Source of the DNA: Paramagnetospirillum caucaseum
GTDB lineage: Bacteria; Pseudomonadota; Alphaproteobacteria; Rhodospirillales; Magnetospirillaceae
Direction of reading: 5' to 3'
Assembly: GCF_000342045.1 (NCBI RefSeq)
Contig: NZ_AONQ01000034.1
Location: forward strand, 1-48,842
DNA: 48,842 bases
How positions within the stretch are numbered: position 1 is the first letter of the stretch; every line of letters begins with the position of its first letter. Of this stretch, positions 35,501 to 42,800 are shown one piece after another. A model generated the notes under the pieces. The model made no database searches, was not told where the DNA came from, and saw only the letters and a list, made by a program, of their open reading frames with translations. The position numbers and the translations under genes were made by a program.

Positions 35501-35675
35501 AGCCCGGATCGTGGTCCGAGATCAGCCTGTCATAGCTGGTGTCGATCTTCAGGCGGAGCGCGCCCATCACCATGAAGGTGGTCACCAACAGCAGGAAGAT
35601 GCCGGTGATCAGCGGCTGACGCGCACCGAAGGTAAATACGGCCTGAAGCCGGCCTTCCCCATTGCCTCCGGACAT
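32577..35675 (-). CDS. RND/MMPL transporter with C-terminal cyclic-nucleotide and FHA domains
   Basis: A 1,032-residue inner-membrane protein. Residues 1 to about 760 form an MMPL/SSD-type RND transporter: TM1 (PLITGIFLLLVTTFMVMGAL), a large periplasmic loop, TM clusters with VPALNIVIGSAEDTHMMSGY and VAALGIAVDDTIHFFSAYLG. Residues about 795-915 form a cyclic-nucleotide-binding domain (AGTAIIRQGEMGRNFYLILK, then the phosphate-binding FGEIGFVGETARLATV). Residues about 929-1030 form an FHA domain (MLGRSDTCDL, VSRNHASV, DHSTNGTF) with all phosphothreonine-binding hallmarks. Genes for a class III cyclase and a Ser/Thr kinase are in the same operon. The inferred role is export or inter-membrane transport of lipid or lipoprotein, gated by both signals. 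Confidence 0.9.
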   Translation of the reverse strand: MSGGNGEGRLQAVFTFGARQPLITGIFLLLVTTFMVMGALRLKIDTSYDRLISDHDPGWADYARSVKEFGSDNTVIVYVRDERLFSPEKLAALDRLVRDLKKNPEIQRVDSLFSALSIKDEDGALKTEPVVDTVPTGMAEAQASLAKALYSPLVRRNLLSDDGKVTAVTISLNRASIDRDTNYTIYDGIEDSIGRVKGEFERIYQIGPPRLNIEIERGMNYDLTLFMPLSTVILVGTVFFFLRTWTASVVPLITAGLSIVWTVGFMGWTNIPLTLLTTLVPALNIVIGSAEDTHMMSGYLRAIANQRANGQKVDRMAAIRFMTSHVSLALILTSSTTVIGFLSDALYDVPIMIDFAFSAAFALSANFVVTVLTMPLALRLIGPTTSSLPPMEEAPTGILGRFVAWLEMVGRDQRRLVLAVFAVITVVMGYFALSIRVSNDPLSYFHDTSPLVQDARRLHDDISGMQVFYVTLRATGDKDFRDPAMLRQAEAVEKVLTKAAVFDKVTGLSDHLALVHREMNRGAETFHTVPDSRKLIEQYLLLFKRQDLDRYVTTDYRNTNIIVRHNISDSSDFNEVIKKVQASLGSVALDGTAVDFIGKNLMINRTAEGMIYNQADSLMWVTLVILAMMALLYQSLLAGIISMIPNMVPIVICFGTMGLIGLPLNPGTASVAAVALGIAVDDTIHFFSAYLGVCRHEADPDKAIKLTFYSEVVPVITTTLALSLGFVILAGSNFTIVSQYGLMSAFTIFVAMFVDLFMTPALLRGVRLVGVWDVVALNVGDTALVQSSLFKSMSKWSIKKAILASRLVDVSAGTAIIRQGEMGRNFYLILKGSVDVVQTDADGRETLLAQLGPGQTFGEIGFVGETARLATVRANRDGKIIAMDADSIRTGLRFYPWLRATLHKNLSAIIAERVAGNRRAGGGGPVEGVRLRLTHGGKTVDVGAGNPEAMLGRSDTCDLIVREQRVSRNHASVRYVNQRFFISDHSTNGTFAESGDLHMKTVELTGRGVVSLGRKGGSEATAVAYEVLGAGA

Positions 35676-35728
35676 CGATTCCCCCTCTGTCCTTGGTCCC
35701 GCCCGCCCCTATGCGCCGGGTCGCAAGC

Positions 35729-36532
35729 CTATTTCACATGCCGGTTGGACGACACATACTGCGTGGTGAACACCTCCGCCGGAGCGGCGGTGGATTCGAA
35801 CGAGCGCTCGGCCACCTGCACGGCGGTGACGTGCTTCTGGTCGAGGTTCTTCATGACCGCGAGATTGGCCCGCCAGGTCTCTCCGGCGATGTTCTGCAGC
35901 TTGCTCCAGGTCTGGCGCTTGATCAGTTCGCCCTGGCGGTCGAAATAATCGATGCGGACCACGAAGAAGATATCCTTGCGGATCCACATCTTGGTGAACT
36001 TGTAGCCGGATTCCTTCTTCAGGACCTCGTCGACCGGGGTCGAGGTGACGACGAAGCAATCGGTGTTGTCGACCGTCTCATCGGGCTGGCGGTCGTAGGA
36101 GAACTTGCTGCGCGGCTCGGTGGCCAGATCCTCATAGGTGTAATCGGTGCCCATGAAGTAGTTCTTGCGCCCGCCCTTGGCGATCCGCTTCAGTTCGGCG
36201 CCCGAGGCCGGCAGATAGATCCACTGGTCGTCCTCGCGGTCGCGGTTCTGCCAGGTCAGCAGGGCGGTCCCCTTGACGCCGGCCGGCTCCTGGAAGACCA
36301 GCAGGTATCGCGACCCGGCCTCCACGTCGCGCTTGAACCTCTCGACCTCCCGCCGCTCCTTCGACTGATCGGCGTTGATCAGCGTCATGACCTGGGATTC
36401 GTATTCGTAGGGACGGTCGTGGCGACGCGACACCTCGTCGAGAATTTCGCGGCCGTTCATTTCCGCCGCGGCGGCCGGAAACACGGTGAACACGGCGGCC
36501 ACGGCCGCCAGGGCAAAGCTCCGAAACAACAT
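35729..36532 (-). CDS. LolA-like outer-membrane lipoprotein-sorting protein
   Basis: A 267-residue periplasmic protein from ATG 36532 (strong G-rich ribosome-binding site). The signal peptide is FRSFALAAVAAVFTVFPAAA, cleaved near AAA-EM. The mature part matches the LolA-like family found with MMPL transporters: GREILDEVSRRHDRPYEYES, EPAGVKGTALLTWQNRD, DDQWIYLPASGAELKRIA, NYFMGTDYTYEDL, YKFTKMWIRKD and FDRQGELIKRQTW. Such proteins have a half-barrel that holds a lipid or acyl chain. It lies 53 bp upstream of the RND gene, its expected partner. A longer upstream open frame reads through the neighbouring gene and is rejected. Confidence 0.88.
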   Translation of the reverse strand: MLFRSFALAAVAAVFTVFPAAAAEMNGREILDEVSRRHDRPYEYESQVMTLINADQSKERREVERFKRDVEAGSRYLLVFQEPAGVKGTALLTWQNRDREDDQWIYLPASGAELKRIAKGGRKNYFMGTDYTYEDLATEPRSKFSYDRQPDETVDNTDCFVVTSTPVDEVLKKESGYKFTKMWIRKDIFFVVRIDYFDRQGELIKRQTWSKLQNIAGETWRANLAVMKNLDQKHVTAVQVAERSFESTAAPAEVFTTQYVSSNRHVK

Positions 36533-36554
36533 ACCCCCCCCTCCGATCACGAAA

Positions 36555-37292
36555 TCACTGCGCAAGAGTTGATAGAAGCGCGCGCGCCTGTCTGTCGCAC
36601 ATCTTGTCGGCCATCCTGGCGGCCCGGTGGGCGTCGCTCGGCAGGTCGGCGGGAATGAGGTGGAGGCGGAGGCCGACCTTCTGGACGCCCTTGACCGGTT
36701 CGGACAGCGCCATGCTGTAATTGGCGCCGTCGACGATCTTGAGATTGTCCGGCCAATCGGCTCCGGCGCCGTCCAGGGGCACCACGGCCGCCGTCTTCTT
36801 GCCCGAGGCGATGCTGAGGAAGATGCCCTGGGTGGCCCCCTTGACGGACAGGCGCGGCTGCCGGCCCTGGATGACGCATTGGTTGCCGCCTTCCAGGACG
36901 TTGATTTCCTCGGCCGCCGGTGCCGGGGTGTCGACCGCGTTGTCGATGGGGACGCTTCGGAACGTCCCCAGCTTGCGGGTCTCCACATCCCCTCTGGCGA
37001 TCAGCCCGGACAGCGCCTGGCTGACCCTGTCCTTATCCTTGTCCTTGCCGCCGCCGCCGGGGGCGGGAGGACCGGTGAACGGCCCTTCCAGCGTGACGGA
37101 CTTGCCGGATTCGGTGACCAGGGTCACCCGCGAGCCGGCCGCCAGCTGGATGGGGGCGTCGCCGTCCAAGACCTTTCCCGTGGGCAGATCGGGGGCCGAA
37201 GACCGCACCACCACCACTTCGGCGGCCATAACCGGTTGCGTCATCAAGGCGCCGGCCAGAAGAAACAGCGAAAACCCGCGCTTCATTCTCAT
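36555..37292 (-). CDS. Secreted protein of unknown function in cyclase operon
   Basis: A 245-residue exported protein (signal FSLFLLAGALMTQPVMAA). The N-terminal mature part contains LAAGSRVTLVTESGKSVTLE, a pattern like FecR-type beta segments often seen beside CHASE2 proteins. The middle has a charged GGGGKDKDKDRVSQAL stretch, and the C-terminal half has strands (GIFLSIASGKKTAAVVPLD, VQKVGLRLHLIPADLP). Its start overlaps the cyclase stop (ATGA), so the two are translationally coupled. It may be a periplasmic partner of the CHASE2 sensor domain. I do not assign a function. Confidence 0.7.
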   Translation of the reverse strand: MRMKRGFSLFLLAGALMTQPVMAAEVVVVRSSAPDLPTGKVLDGDAPIQLAAGSRVTLVTESGKSVTLEGPFTGPPAPGGGGKDKDKDRVSQALSGLIARGDVETRKLGTFRSVPIDNAVDTPAPAAEEINVLEGGNQCVIQGRQPRLSVKGATQGIFLSIASGKKTAAVVPLDGAGADWPDNLKIVDGANYSMALSEPVKGVQKVGLRLHLIPADLPSDAHRAARMADKMCDRQARALLSTLAQ

Positions 37293-39274
37293 TTATCCTT
37301 CAGTTCGATGACGACACCCGCCTCTCCATTGCGGAGGCGGTCGAGATGGAAACGCGTAAGCGTATCATAGGGGTATTTCTCTGCCAATCCGCATAGCTCG
37401 TCCAGGACGTTCGGCGCATTGTCGGCCATGGCCCGGTAGGCGTCGCAATAGCGGCGGAACAGGTCGGTCCGGGCTTCGTCCGGCGTTACCGGCATGAAGG
37501 TTTCGATACCCTTCGTCTTACCTTTCAGGATCAGGATGGCCATGGGCCGGAAAGCGATGGAGGGCGGGCAGAGCGCCGCCGTCGCCCCGGAGATGCACAG
37601 CCGCGTGCCCAGATACTTGTTGGCGCCCTCGAGCCGCGAGGCGCTGTTCACGGTGTCGCCGTGGCCGGTGTAGTTGAAGAAGTGGCTGCCGCCGAAATTG
37701 CCCACGGTGGCCCGGCCGGAATGCACGCCGACCCGGGTGACGCCGAACTCCACTCCCTCGGCTTTCTTGCGGCGGCGAAAATCCTCGGCGAAGTCGTCGA
37801 TGGCCAGGGCCAGCCCCACCGCCATCGCCGCGTGGTCCGGCTGGGAGATCGGAGCGTTGAAGAATCCGACCACCGCATCGCCGACGATCTTGTCGATGGT
37901 CGCCTGATGGCGGCTGAACAGCTCGCACATCTTGTCCAGGTACTCGTTGACCAGGGCGACCACCACTTCCGGGGGCTCGCGCTCGGTCATGGCGGTGAAG
38001 CCGGCGACATCGGTGAACACATAGGTTATCTCGCGCACTTCGCCGCCCAGGCGGAAGCTTTGGGGCGAGCGCACGATCTCGTTGACGATGGCCGGGGCCA
38101 CGTAGCGCTGGAAAGCCGTGCGGAGGAAGGCGCCCTGCCGCTTCTCCTCGCGCCAGAGATAGCCGCTGACCGCCCCGGCCGAGGCGACGAAGGCCAGGGT
38201 CGGGGCAAGAACCGGGACGACCAGCAGGAACGCGTGGCTGAGGATGAAGGACAGCCCCCAGTAGCCGCCCAGGGCGGCCAGGGCGAGGCACAGGCGCCAG
38301 AGCAGGGCCACGTCCAGCCGGGCGAGCAAGGCTCCGGCGATGGCCACGGCCAGCAGCAGCCCGACTTTGCCCGCCAGTCCCGGATATTCCGGCGAACGGC
38401 CCGAAATCAGTTGGGTGACGGCATGGGCATGCAGCACCACCCCGGGGATGGTGCCGGCATCGGCCCCGTACAGGGCGATGGCCTGGGAACGGTGGCGGTC
38501 CTCGATGGGCAGGTCGAAGCCCACCAGGACAAGCTTGTCCGCCAGCCACGACGCCGGCATCACCGCCAGGGCGGCGGCGGGCATCACCCTCACTCCGGCG
38601 GGGCGTTCCTCGGTGAAGGGGCGCAGCATCAGCGGCACCATCTCGCGCTTTTCCGGCGCGCCGTGGGCCTGCGCCAGGGCGGCGGCCATTCCGGGAAGCC
38701 ACGCTCCGTTTTCCTCCCGGCCGGGAAAGATGGCGCGGGTGATGCCGTCGTCGCGATCGCTCGCCAGATTGGCCCAGGCCGGCCGGACGAGGCCGGTGGC
38801 GGGGAGATAGGACCGCAGATAGGCGGCCTGGTCCCTGGTCAACCGCTCCTCCTCGCTGGCATGGGCGACGAAGACGGGAACCGTCGAGGCTTTCAGGACC
38901 TGGCGCAGCCGTTCATCCTTGGCGGCTTCGGTGGGCTGGTCGAACAGGATGTCGATGGCGATCGCCCGGGGTTTGCGGTCGATGATCGTCTGCAGCACTC
39001 CGGCAAGGAAGGCCCGGTCCACCGGAGAGCGGTAGGGAAAGGCGCGCAAATCCTCTTCCCCGATGGCCACCACCACCACATCGGTGTCGGTCTGGCTCTC
39101 CGCCATGGTCAACAGGCGGATGTCGGCCGTCCAGTTCTCGGCGATCCGCGCCACCGGAACAAATGTCGTAATCGAGAGGGCTACCAGGACGACGGTGGGG
39201 ATAACCAATACATAGGCCCCCCAATATCGGATCGACTCCCCCCGCAGCACCGTTACAAATCGTCCCCACCCCAT
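37289..39274 (-). CDS. CHASE2-domain class III adenylate/guanylate cyclase
   Basis: A 661-residue membrane cyclase. An N-terminal TM (AYVLVIPTVVLVALSITTF) leads to an extracytoplasmic CHASE2 domain (about residues 45-300: DVVVVAIGEEDLRAFPYRSP, AIAIDILFDQP, KLVLVGFDLP, PGVVLHAHAVTQL). Three TM helices follow (about 300-385), then a class III catalytic domain (about 430-600) with both metal Asp (YVFTDVAGFTAM and KIVGDAVVGFFN), GVHSGRATVGNFG and GDTVNSASRLEGANKYLG. It probably makes cAMP in response to a periplasmic cue. Two cyclic-nucleotide-binding proteins are encoded nearby: the RND protein in this operon and the divergent gene at 39407. Confidence 0.92.
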   Translation of the reverse strand: MGWGRFVTVLRGESIRYWGAYVLVIPTVVLVALSITTFVPVARIAENWTADIRLLTMAESQTDTDVVVVAIGEEDLRAFPYRSPVDRAFLAGVLQTIIDRKPRAIAIDILFDQPTEAAKDERLRQVLKASTVPVFVAHASEEERLTRDQAAYLRSYLPATGLVRPAWANLASDRDDGITRAIFPGREENGAWLPGMAAALAQAHGAPEKREMVPLMLRPFTEERPAGVRVMPAAALAVMPASWLADKLVLVGFDLPIEDRHRSQAIALYGADAGTIPGVVLHAHAVTQLISGRSPEYPGLAGKVGLLLAVAIAGALLARLDVALLWRLCLALAALGGYWGLSFILSHAFLLVVPVLAPTLAFVASAGAVSGYLWREEKRQGAFLRTAFQRYVAPAIVNEIVRSPQSFRLGGEVREITYVFTDVAGFTAMTEREPPEVVVALVNEYLDKMCELFSRHQATIDKIVGDAVVGFFNAPISQPDHAAMAVGLALAIDDFAEDFRRRKKAEGVEFGVTRVGVHSGRATVGNFGGSHFFNYTGHGDTVNSASRLEGANKYLGTRLCISGATAALCPPSIAFRPMAILILKGKTKGIETFMPVTPDEARTDLFRRYCDAYRAMADNAPNVLDELCGLAEKYPYDTLTRFHLDRLRNGEAGVVIELKDK

Positions 39275-39406
39275 GACGCTTGCCTTTGGTTCAGAATGGA
39301 CTATCCTTCAACAACGTAACCGGAGCCACGGGACGTCTCAATCGTCGAATTGGTTTCAAAGTTTTTACCTCGACGGGCGGGGTGGTGCGTTATTCCCGGG
39401 GATGGC
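39275..39406. promoter_or_regulatory. Divergent intergenic region of cyclase and cNMP genes
   Basis: These 132 bp separate the cyclase operon (minus) from the cyclic-nucleotide-binding protein gene (plus) and must hold both promoters. They are more AT-rich than the flanks (TTGGTTTCAAAGTTTTTACC around 39,350). I could not identify a clear operator or unambiguous -35/-10 pair. Confidence 0.5.
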
Positions 39407-39859
39407 ATGAAAACGAGGAAAGCTGGCCCAGACGAGGTCGAACGCTCGTTCCGGGATGGTGAGCTTATTTTCCGCGAAGGCGAGCAGACGCGGGAAATGT
39501 TCATCATCCAGCAAGGCGAAGTGGCGATCATCGCGACGATCAACGGCGTCGAGAAGGAAATCGAAACCCGCCGGCGGGGCGAATTCTTCGGGGAAATGGC
39601 CCTGCTGGAAAGTCTGCCCCGCTCCGCCACGGCTGTGGCCAGGGGCGACACCCGGCTGCTGGTCATTCAGTGCGGCGGATTCCTCCAGAAGCTGCGCCGC
39701 GATCCGACCTTCGCCTTCGAGATGCTGCAACGGCTGAGTTCGCGCTTCCGGAAGGTGCATCAACAGCTGATGACCATGATGGAGGAGCGCGACCGGGAGA
39801 CCCCGGAGCGGCAATGCGCCGGCATGCTGATCGAGTTCCGCGGGGACGATGCTCCGTGA
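39407..39859 (+). CDS. Stand-alone cyclic-nucleotide-binding domain protein
   Basis: A 150-residue protein that is almost entirely one Crp-type cNMP-binding domain: DGELIFREGEQTREMFIIQQ, RRGEFFGEMALLESLPRSAT (canonical phosphate-binding cassette with FGE and RSA), LLVIQCGGFLQKLRRDP. No DNA-binding helix-turn-helix follows, only a helical tail, so it is a sensor or adaptor, unlike a Crp transcription factor. The ATG at 39407 is preferred over an upstream in-frame start because the domain begins right after it. It overlaps the phosphoesterase gene by 4 bp (GTGA), implying joint function. Confidence 0.88.
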   Translation: MKTRKAGPDEVERSFRDGELIFREGEQTREMFIIQQGEVAIIATINGVEKEIETRRRGEFFGEMALLESLPRSATAVARGDTRLLVIQCGGFLQKLRRDPTFAFEMLQRLSSRFRKVHQQLMTMMEERDRETPERQCAGMLIEFRGDDAP

Positions 39860-40638
39860 TCATCGACATAGCTGAGGAAAAGCTGGTCGTCATTTCCGAC
39901 CTTCACATCGGAAACCCCATCTATTCCTGCAAGCGCGTGCTGACCTCGTTCATCCAGCAGGCCATGGACGAAGGGTTTTCCGTCTGCCTGAACGGCGACG
40001 GCCTGGATGTCGTGCAGTCGTCCTTCCAAAAGATGGCCGGCGAGATTCCGGAAGTGTTCGGCCAGTTCCGGCAACTGCGCGACCGCGGCCTGCGCGGCTA
40101 TTACGTGATCGGCAATCACGACATCATCCTCGAACACCTGCTGGCCGACTGGGATTTCCTGATTCTGACGCCGTTCCTCAACCTGACCTCGGGGGGATAC
40201 CGCATCCGGATCGAGCACAGCCATCTCTACGACCCGGCCTTCGCCGGACACCCGCATCTCTATCACCTGCTGACCAAGATGGCCGGCTGGGTCCTGGACA
40301 ATTGGCCCGGAGCCTTCGCGCTGTGGACCGAGTTCGAGCGCCGCCGTTTCAATCCGGGCGCCGGCGAGCCGCGCCTGAGGGGCGAACCCGCAGCCATCAG
40401 CCAGGCGGCCCGCGAGATCCTGCGCCGGGGATTCGATTGGGTGATCTTCGGCCATACCCATCATGCCGGCGTGGTTTCCATGCCGGAAAGCGGCCATTAC
40501 CTCAATACCGGAAGCTGGCTGGTCCGCCCGACCTTTGCCCGCATCGTCTCCGGGAAGGTCGATCTGTGTGAGTTTCAACAGATCGGGGGCGGGAAATACT
40601 GCACAATCACTGATGCCCCGGTGATCACCGGGGGGTGA
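39856..40638 (+). CDS. LpxH-like calcineurin-type metallophosphoesterase
   Basis: A 260-residue metallophosphoesterase from GTG 39856, overlapping the preceding stop. Metal ligands are clear: VVISDLHIGN (D-x-H), LNGDGLDVV (GD), YVIGNHDIILEH (GNHD), IEHSHLYD and IFGHTHHAGVV (GHxH). The overall plan resembles UDP-2,3-diacylglucosamine pyrophosphatase (LpxH) of lipid A synthesis, but GDGLD replaces the usual GDxxE/D pattern and the substrate is uncertain. There is no signal peptide. Coupling to a cNMP-binding protein suggests allosteric or assembly control. Confidence 0.85.
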   Translation: MIIDIAEEKLVVISDLHIGNPIYSCKRVLTSFIQQAMDEGFSVCLNGDGLDVVQSSFQKMAGEIPEVFGQFRQLRDRGLRGYYVIGNHDIILEHLLADWDFLILTPFLNLTSGGYRIRIEHSHLYDPAFAGHPHLYHLLTKMAGWVLDNWPGAFALWTEFERRRFNPGAGEPRLRGEPAAISQAAREILRRGFDWVIFGHTHHAGVVSMPESGHYLNTGSWLVRPTFARIVSGKVDLCEFQQIGGGKYCTITDAPVITGG

Positions 40639-40693
40639 GGATGCCTACTCCATCGGTCCGGCGGCCGATGCGGTCAGACACAGGAGCGCGCCG

Positions 40694-41071
40694 ATGTTCT
40701 CTGCCGATCAATTCGTAGCCCATCTCGTCGGCGACTTCGTGCTGCAATCGGACTGGATGGCATCCGAGAAGGTCCGCAGCCATTTCGCGGCGGCAGTCCA
40801 TGTGGTGGTCTATACGCTCCCCTTCCTGTTCATCAGCCAGGACCCGGCCGTGCTGGCGGTGATCGCCGGGACCCATTTCATCATCGACCGCTGGCGGCTG
40901 GCCCGTTACGTGGTTTGGGTCAAGAACCTTCCCTGGCGCCCGTGGGCGGAATGCTCCGCGACCGGCAGCCATGAGAGCCGCCCGCTTTTTCTCACGGTGT
41001 GGCTGTTGATCATCGTGGACAACACCATGCACATCATCTGCAACGGCCTCGCCCTGCGCTATCTGGGCTGA
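40694..41071 (+). CDS. DUF3307 membrane protein
   Basis: A 125-residue protein with the DUF3307 pattern: FSADQFVAHLVGDFVLQSDW at the N-terminus, HVVVYTLPFLFI and AVIAGTHFIIDRWRLARYVV in the middle, and a C-terminal TM (LTVWLLIIVDNTMHIICNGL). Two or three membrane helices are expected. The His and Asp residues within the helices are conserved in the family, whose function is unknown. The start at 40694 has a CAGGAG ribosome-binding site. It lies 55 bp after the phosphoesterase gene. Confidence 0.88.
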   Translation: MFSADQFVAHLVGDFVLQSDWMASEKVRSHFAAAVHVVVYTLPFLFISQDPAVLAVIAGTHFIIDRWRLARYVVWVKNLPWRPWAECSATGSHESRPLFLTVWLLIIVDNTMHIICNGLALRYLG

Positions 41072-41228
41072 GCCGGCCGGGGCGCGCCATGCCGTGGCCG
41101 AGAATGCCATTGCCATGCCTTTCGCTCTGGTTTTAATTGGTTGGGGTCTTCCTCCCGGGAGGGGGGCGCTCCCGTGTCGCGATGGGCGGCGGCGTCTTGG
41201 TTTGAGATCTGGTTGAAGGGATAAGGAA

Positions 41229-41801
41229 ATGCGTAACCGTATCGATCCGCGGTCCGTGTCCATGTGGTTCGGCGCGTTTCTCGCCATTTGCCTCGGGCTG
41301 GCCGCCGGAGGGGCGCGCGCCGAGGAGGTCAAGATCTTCTCCAGCCCCCCCTCGATTGAGGAACTCGAGAAGGCCCTGTCCGCAGGGGGAGGCGGCAAGC
41401 CGAAATTCAAGACCCGCTCCATCGTCATCGACGACGATCCGTCGCGGCCGCCGCAAGCGGCCCAAGGGGCCGTGGTCGGCTTCCCGATCAACTTCGACCT
41501 GGGGTCGGCGAGCATCAAGGAGGATTCCCTGGGGTATCTCGACGCGATCGCCAATCTGATGCGGAAGAACACGGCGCTCCGCTTCCTGGTCGAGGGGCAT
41601 ACCGACATCACCGGCAATCCCGGCCGCAACGTCGAACTGTCCAAGGCCCGGGCCGCATCGGTGCGGAATTATCTGATTTCGCGCCAGGGCATCACCAAGT
41701 CCCGCCTGGAATCCGTCGGCAAGGGATCGTCCGAGCCGATCAACCGCAACGATCCGGCGGCCGGGGAAAACCGCCGGGTGCAGTTCCGAGTCCTGGGCTG
41801 A
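41229..41801 (+). CDS. OmpA-family peptidoglycan-binding protein
   Basis: A 190-residue exported protein. The signal (WFGAFLAICLGLAAGGARA) is followed by a linker (about residues 32-80) and an OmpA C-terminal domain: GFPINFDLGSASIKEDSLGY, FLVEGHTDITGNPGRNVELS, KARAASVRNYLISRQGI, SVGKGSSEPI and ENRRVQFRV. The Asp and Arg that grip diaminopimelate are present (HTD, NRRVQF). It probably anchors the cell wall in the periplasm. The 157 bp before it contain GC-rich dyads (CCTCCCGGGAGG) but no gene. Confidence 0.9.
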   Translation: MRNRIDPRSVSMWFGAFLAICLGLAAGGARAEEVKIFSSPPSIEELEKALSAGGGGKPKFKTRSIVIDDDPSRPPQAAQGAVVGFPINFDLGSASIKEDSLGYLDAIANLMRKNTALRFLVEGHTDITGNPGRNVELSKARAASVRNYLISRQGITKSRLESVGKGSSEPINRNDPAAGENRRVQFRVLG

Positions 41802-41844
41802 GGACGCGGCAGGCCATGGGCGCGCGTGGCGGGGCCTGAGGCCG

Positions 41845-42744
41845 GTGACCGCACGGGCCGGCCGGATGATCCGCTGGCTGGCCGCCGTCCTGGCCTTCGG
41901 CCTGTCGGCGCCCGGCGCCCTTGCCGGGCCGCAGGTCAAGACCGCCCCCTCGATCGAGGCGGTCGACGCCAGCCGTTCGGGCGAATTGGTGGTGCACGCC
42001 CTGGCCGGCCTTCCCGCCATCCTGATCTTCGACTTTCCCTCCCTGGCGCAGCAGGGAGAGATGTTCAACCGCGTGGTGGCCCTGGCCGAACGGGGCAAGG
42101 CGCCGCGCGACCGGATCCTGTCCGCCGACGAACTGGCGGCGCTGATCTCTTCGCTGGGCAAGACGCCGTCCACCTTCTCGATGGGCAACGACTTTGCCGT
42201 CGGCGAACTGGCGCGCTTCTTCAATCTGGCCCGTCAGGGCCGGATGGATTTGAACGGCCAGGAGGCGGCGCTGCGCGATTTCCTGATGGAGAACGGCCTG
42301 GCCAGCCTGAAGGACGATGTCCTTCAGGCCATGGAGCCGGAACGCGTCGTCCTGTCCATACCCCAGGCCCAGCCCATGGGGGAGCGGGACGGCGTCCCGA
42401 TCGGCGCCGCCTTGCGCTCGACGATCCTCCGGCACGAGATGGGGCATGGCGAGTACTACGCCAATCGCGAGTATGCGGAATATTGCCGGCGGTTCTGGGC
42501 CGATGTGATGACCGAAGCGGAACGGAACGCCTTCATCGGTTTTCTCGGCAGGAAGCACTACGACGGCAATAATCGGGAACTGATGATCAACGAGGCCCAG
42601 GCCTATCTGATCCACACCCCCGATCCGGCGGCCTTCAACGCCGGCATGGTCGGTCTGCCGCCGGCGGCGGTACAGGGACTCCGCGACGCTTTCTGGGCGG
42701 GACGGCCGCCAACCACCCTTTCGCGTTCAAACCTATTCCACTGA
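41845..42744 (+). CDS. Exported putative zinc metallopeptidase (HEXXH)
   Basis: A 299-residue protein with a signal peptide (IRWLAAVLAFGLSAPGALA). The start is either GTG 41845 or ATG 41866, both in frame. The core motif is STILRHEMGHGEYYANREYA, which contains HEMGH, the zinc-binding and catalytic signature of gluzincin-type peptidases; INEAQAYLIHT further on may give the third ligand (Glu). The N-terminal half is helical (SGELVVHALAGLPAILIFDF). I do not recognise a named family. It sits between the OmpA-like gene and the caspase-like gene on the same strand. Confidence 0.75.
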   Translation: MTARAGRMIRWLAAVLAFGLSAPGALAGPQVKTAPSIEAVDASRSGELVVHALAGLPAILIFDFPSLAQQGEMFNRVVALAERGKAPRDRILSADELAALISSLGKTPSTFSMGNDFAVGELARFFNLARQGRMDLNGQEAALRDFLMENGLASLKDDVLQAMEPERVVLSIPQAQPMGERDGVPIGAALRSTILRHEMGHGEYYANREYAEYCRRFWADVMTEAERNAFIGFLGRKHYDGNNRELMINEAQAYLIHTPDPAAFNAGMVGLPPAAVQGLRDAFWAGRPPTTLSRSNLFH

Positions 42745-42800
42745 TACACAGCGAGAGGGATTCGTGGGATCATGGCGGGCATGATGAGGAGACGGGCGGC

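Noticed and set aside
32568-35948. 1,126-codon open frame on the plus strand, antisense to the RND transporter
   Set aside because: Its composition (rich in His, Gln, Asp, Gly, Arg) is that of the complement of a GC-rich coding frame. The minus-strand RND protein has clear domain motifs throughout.
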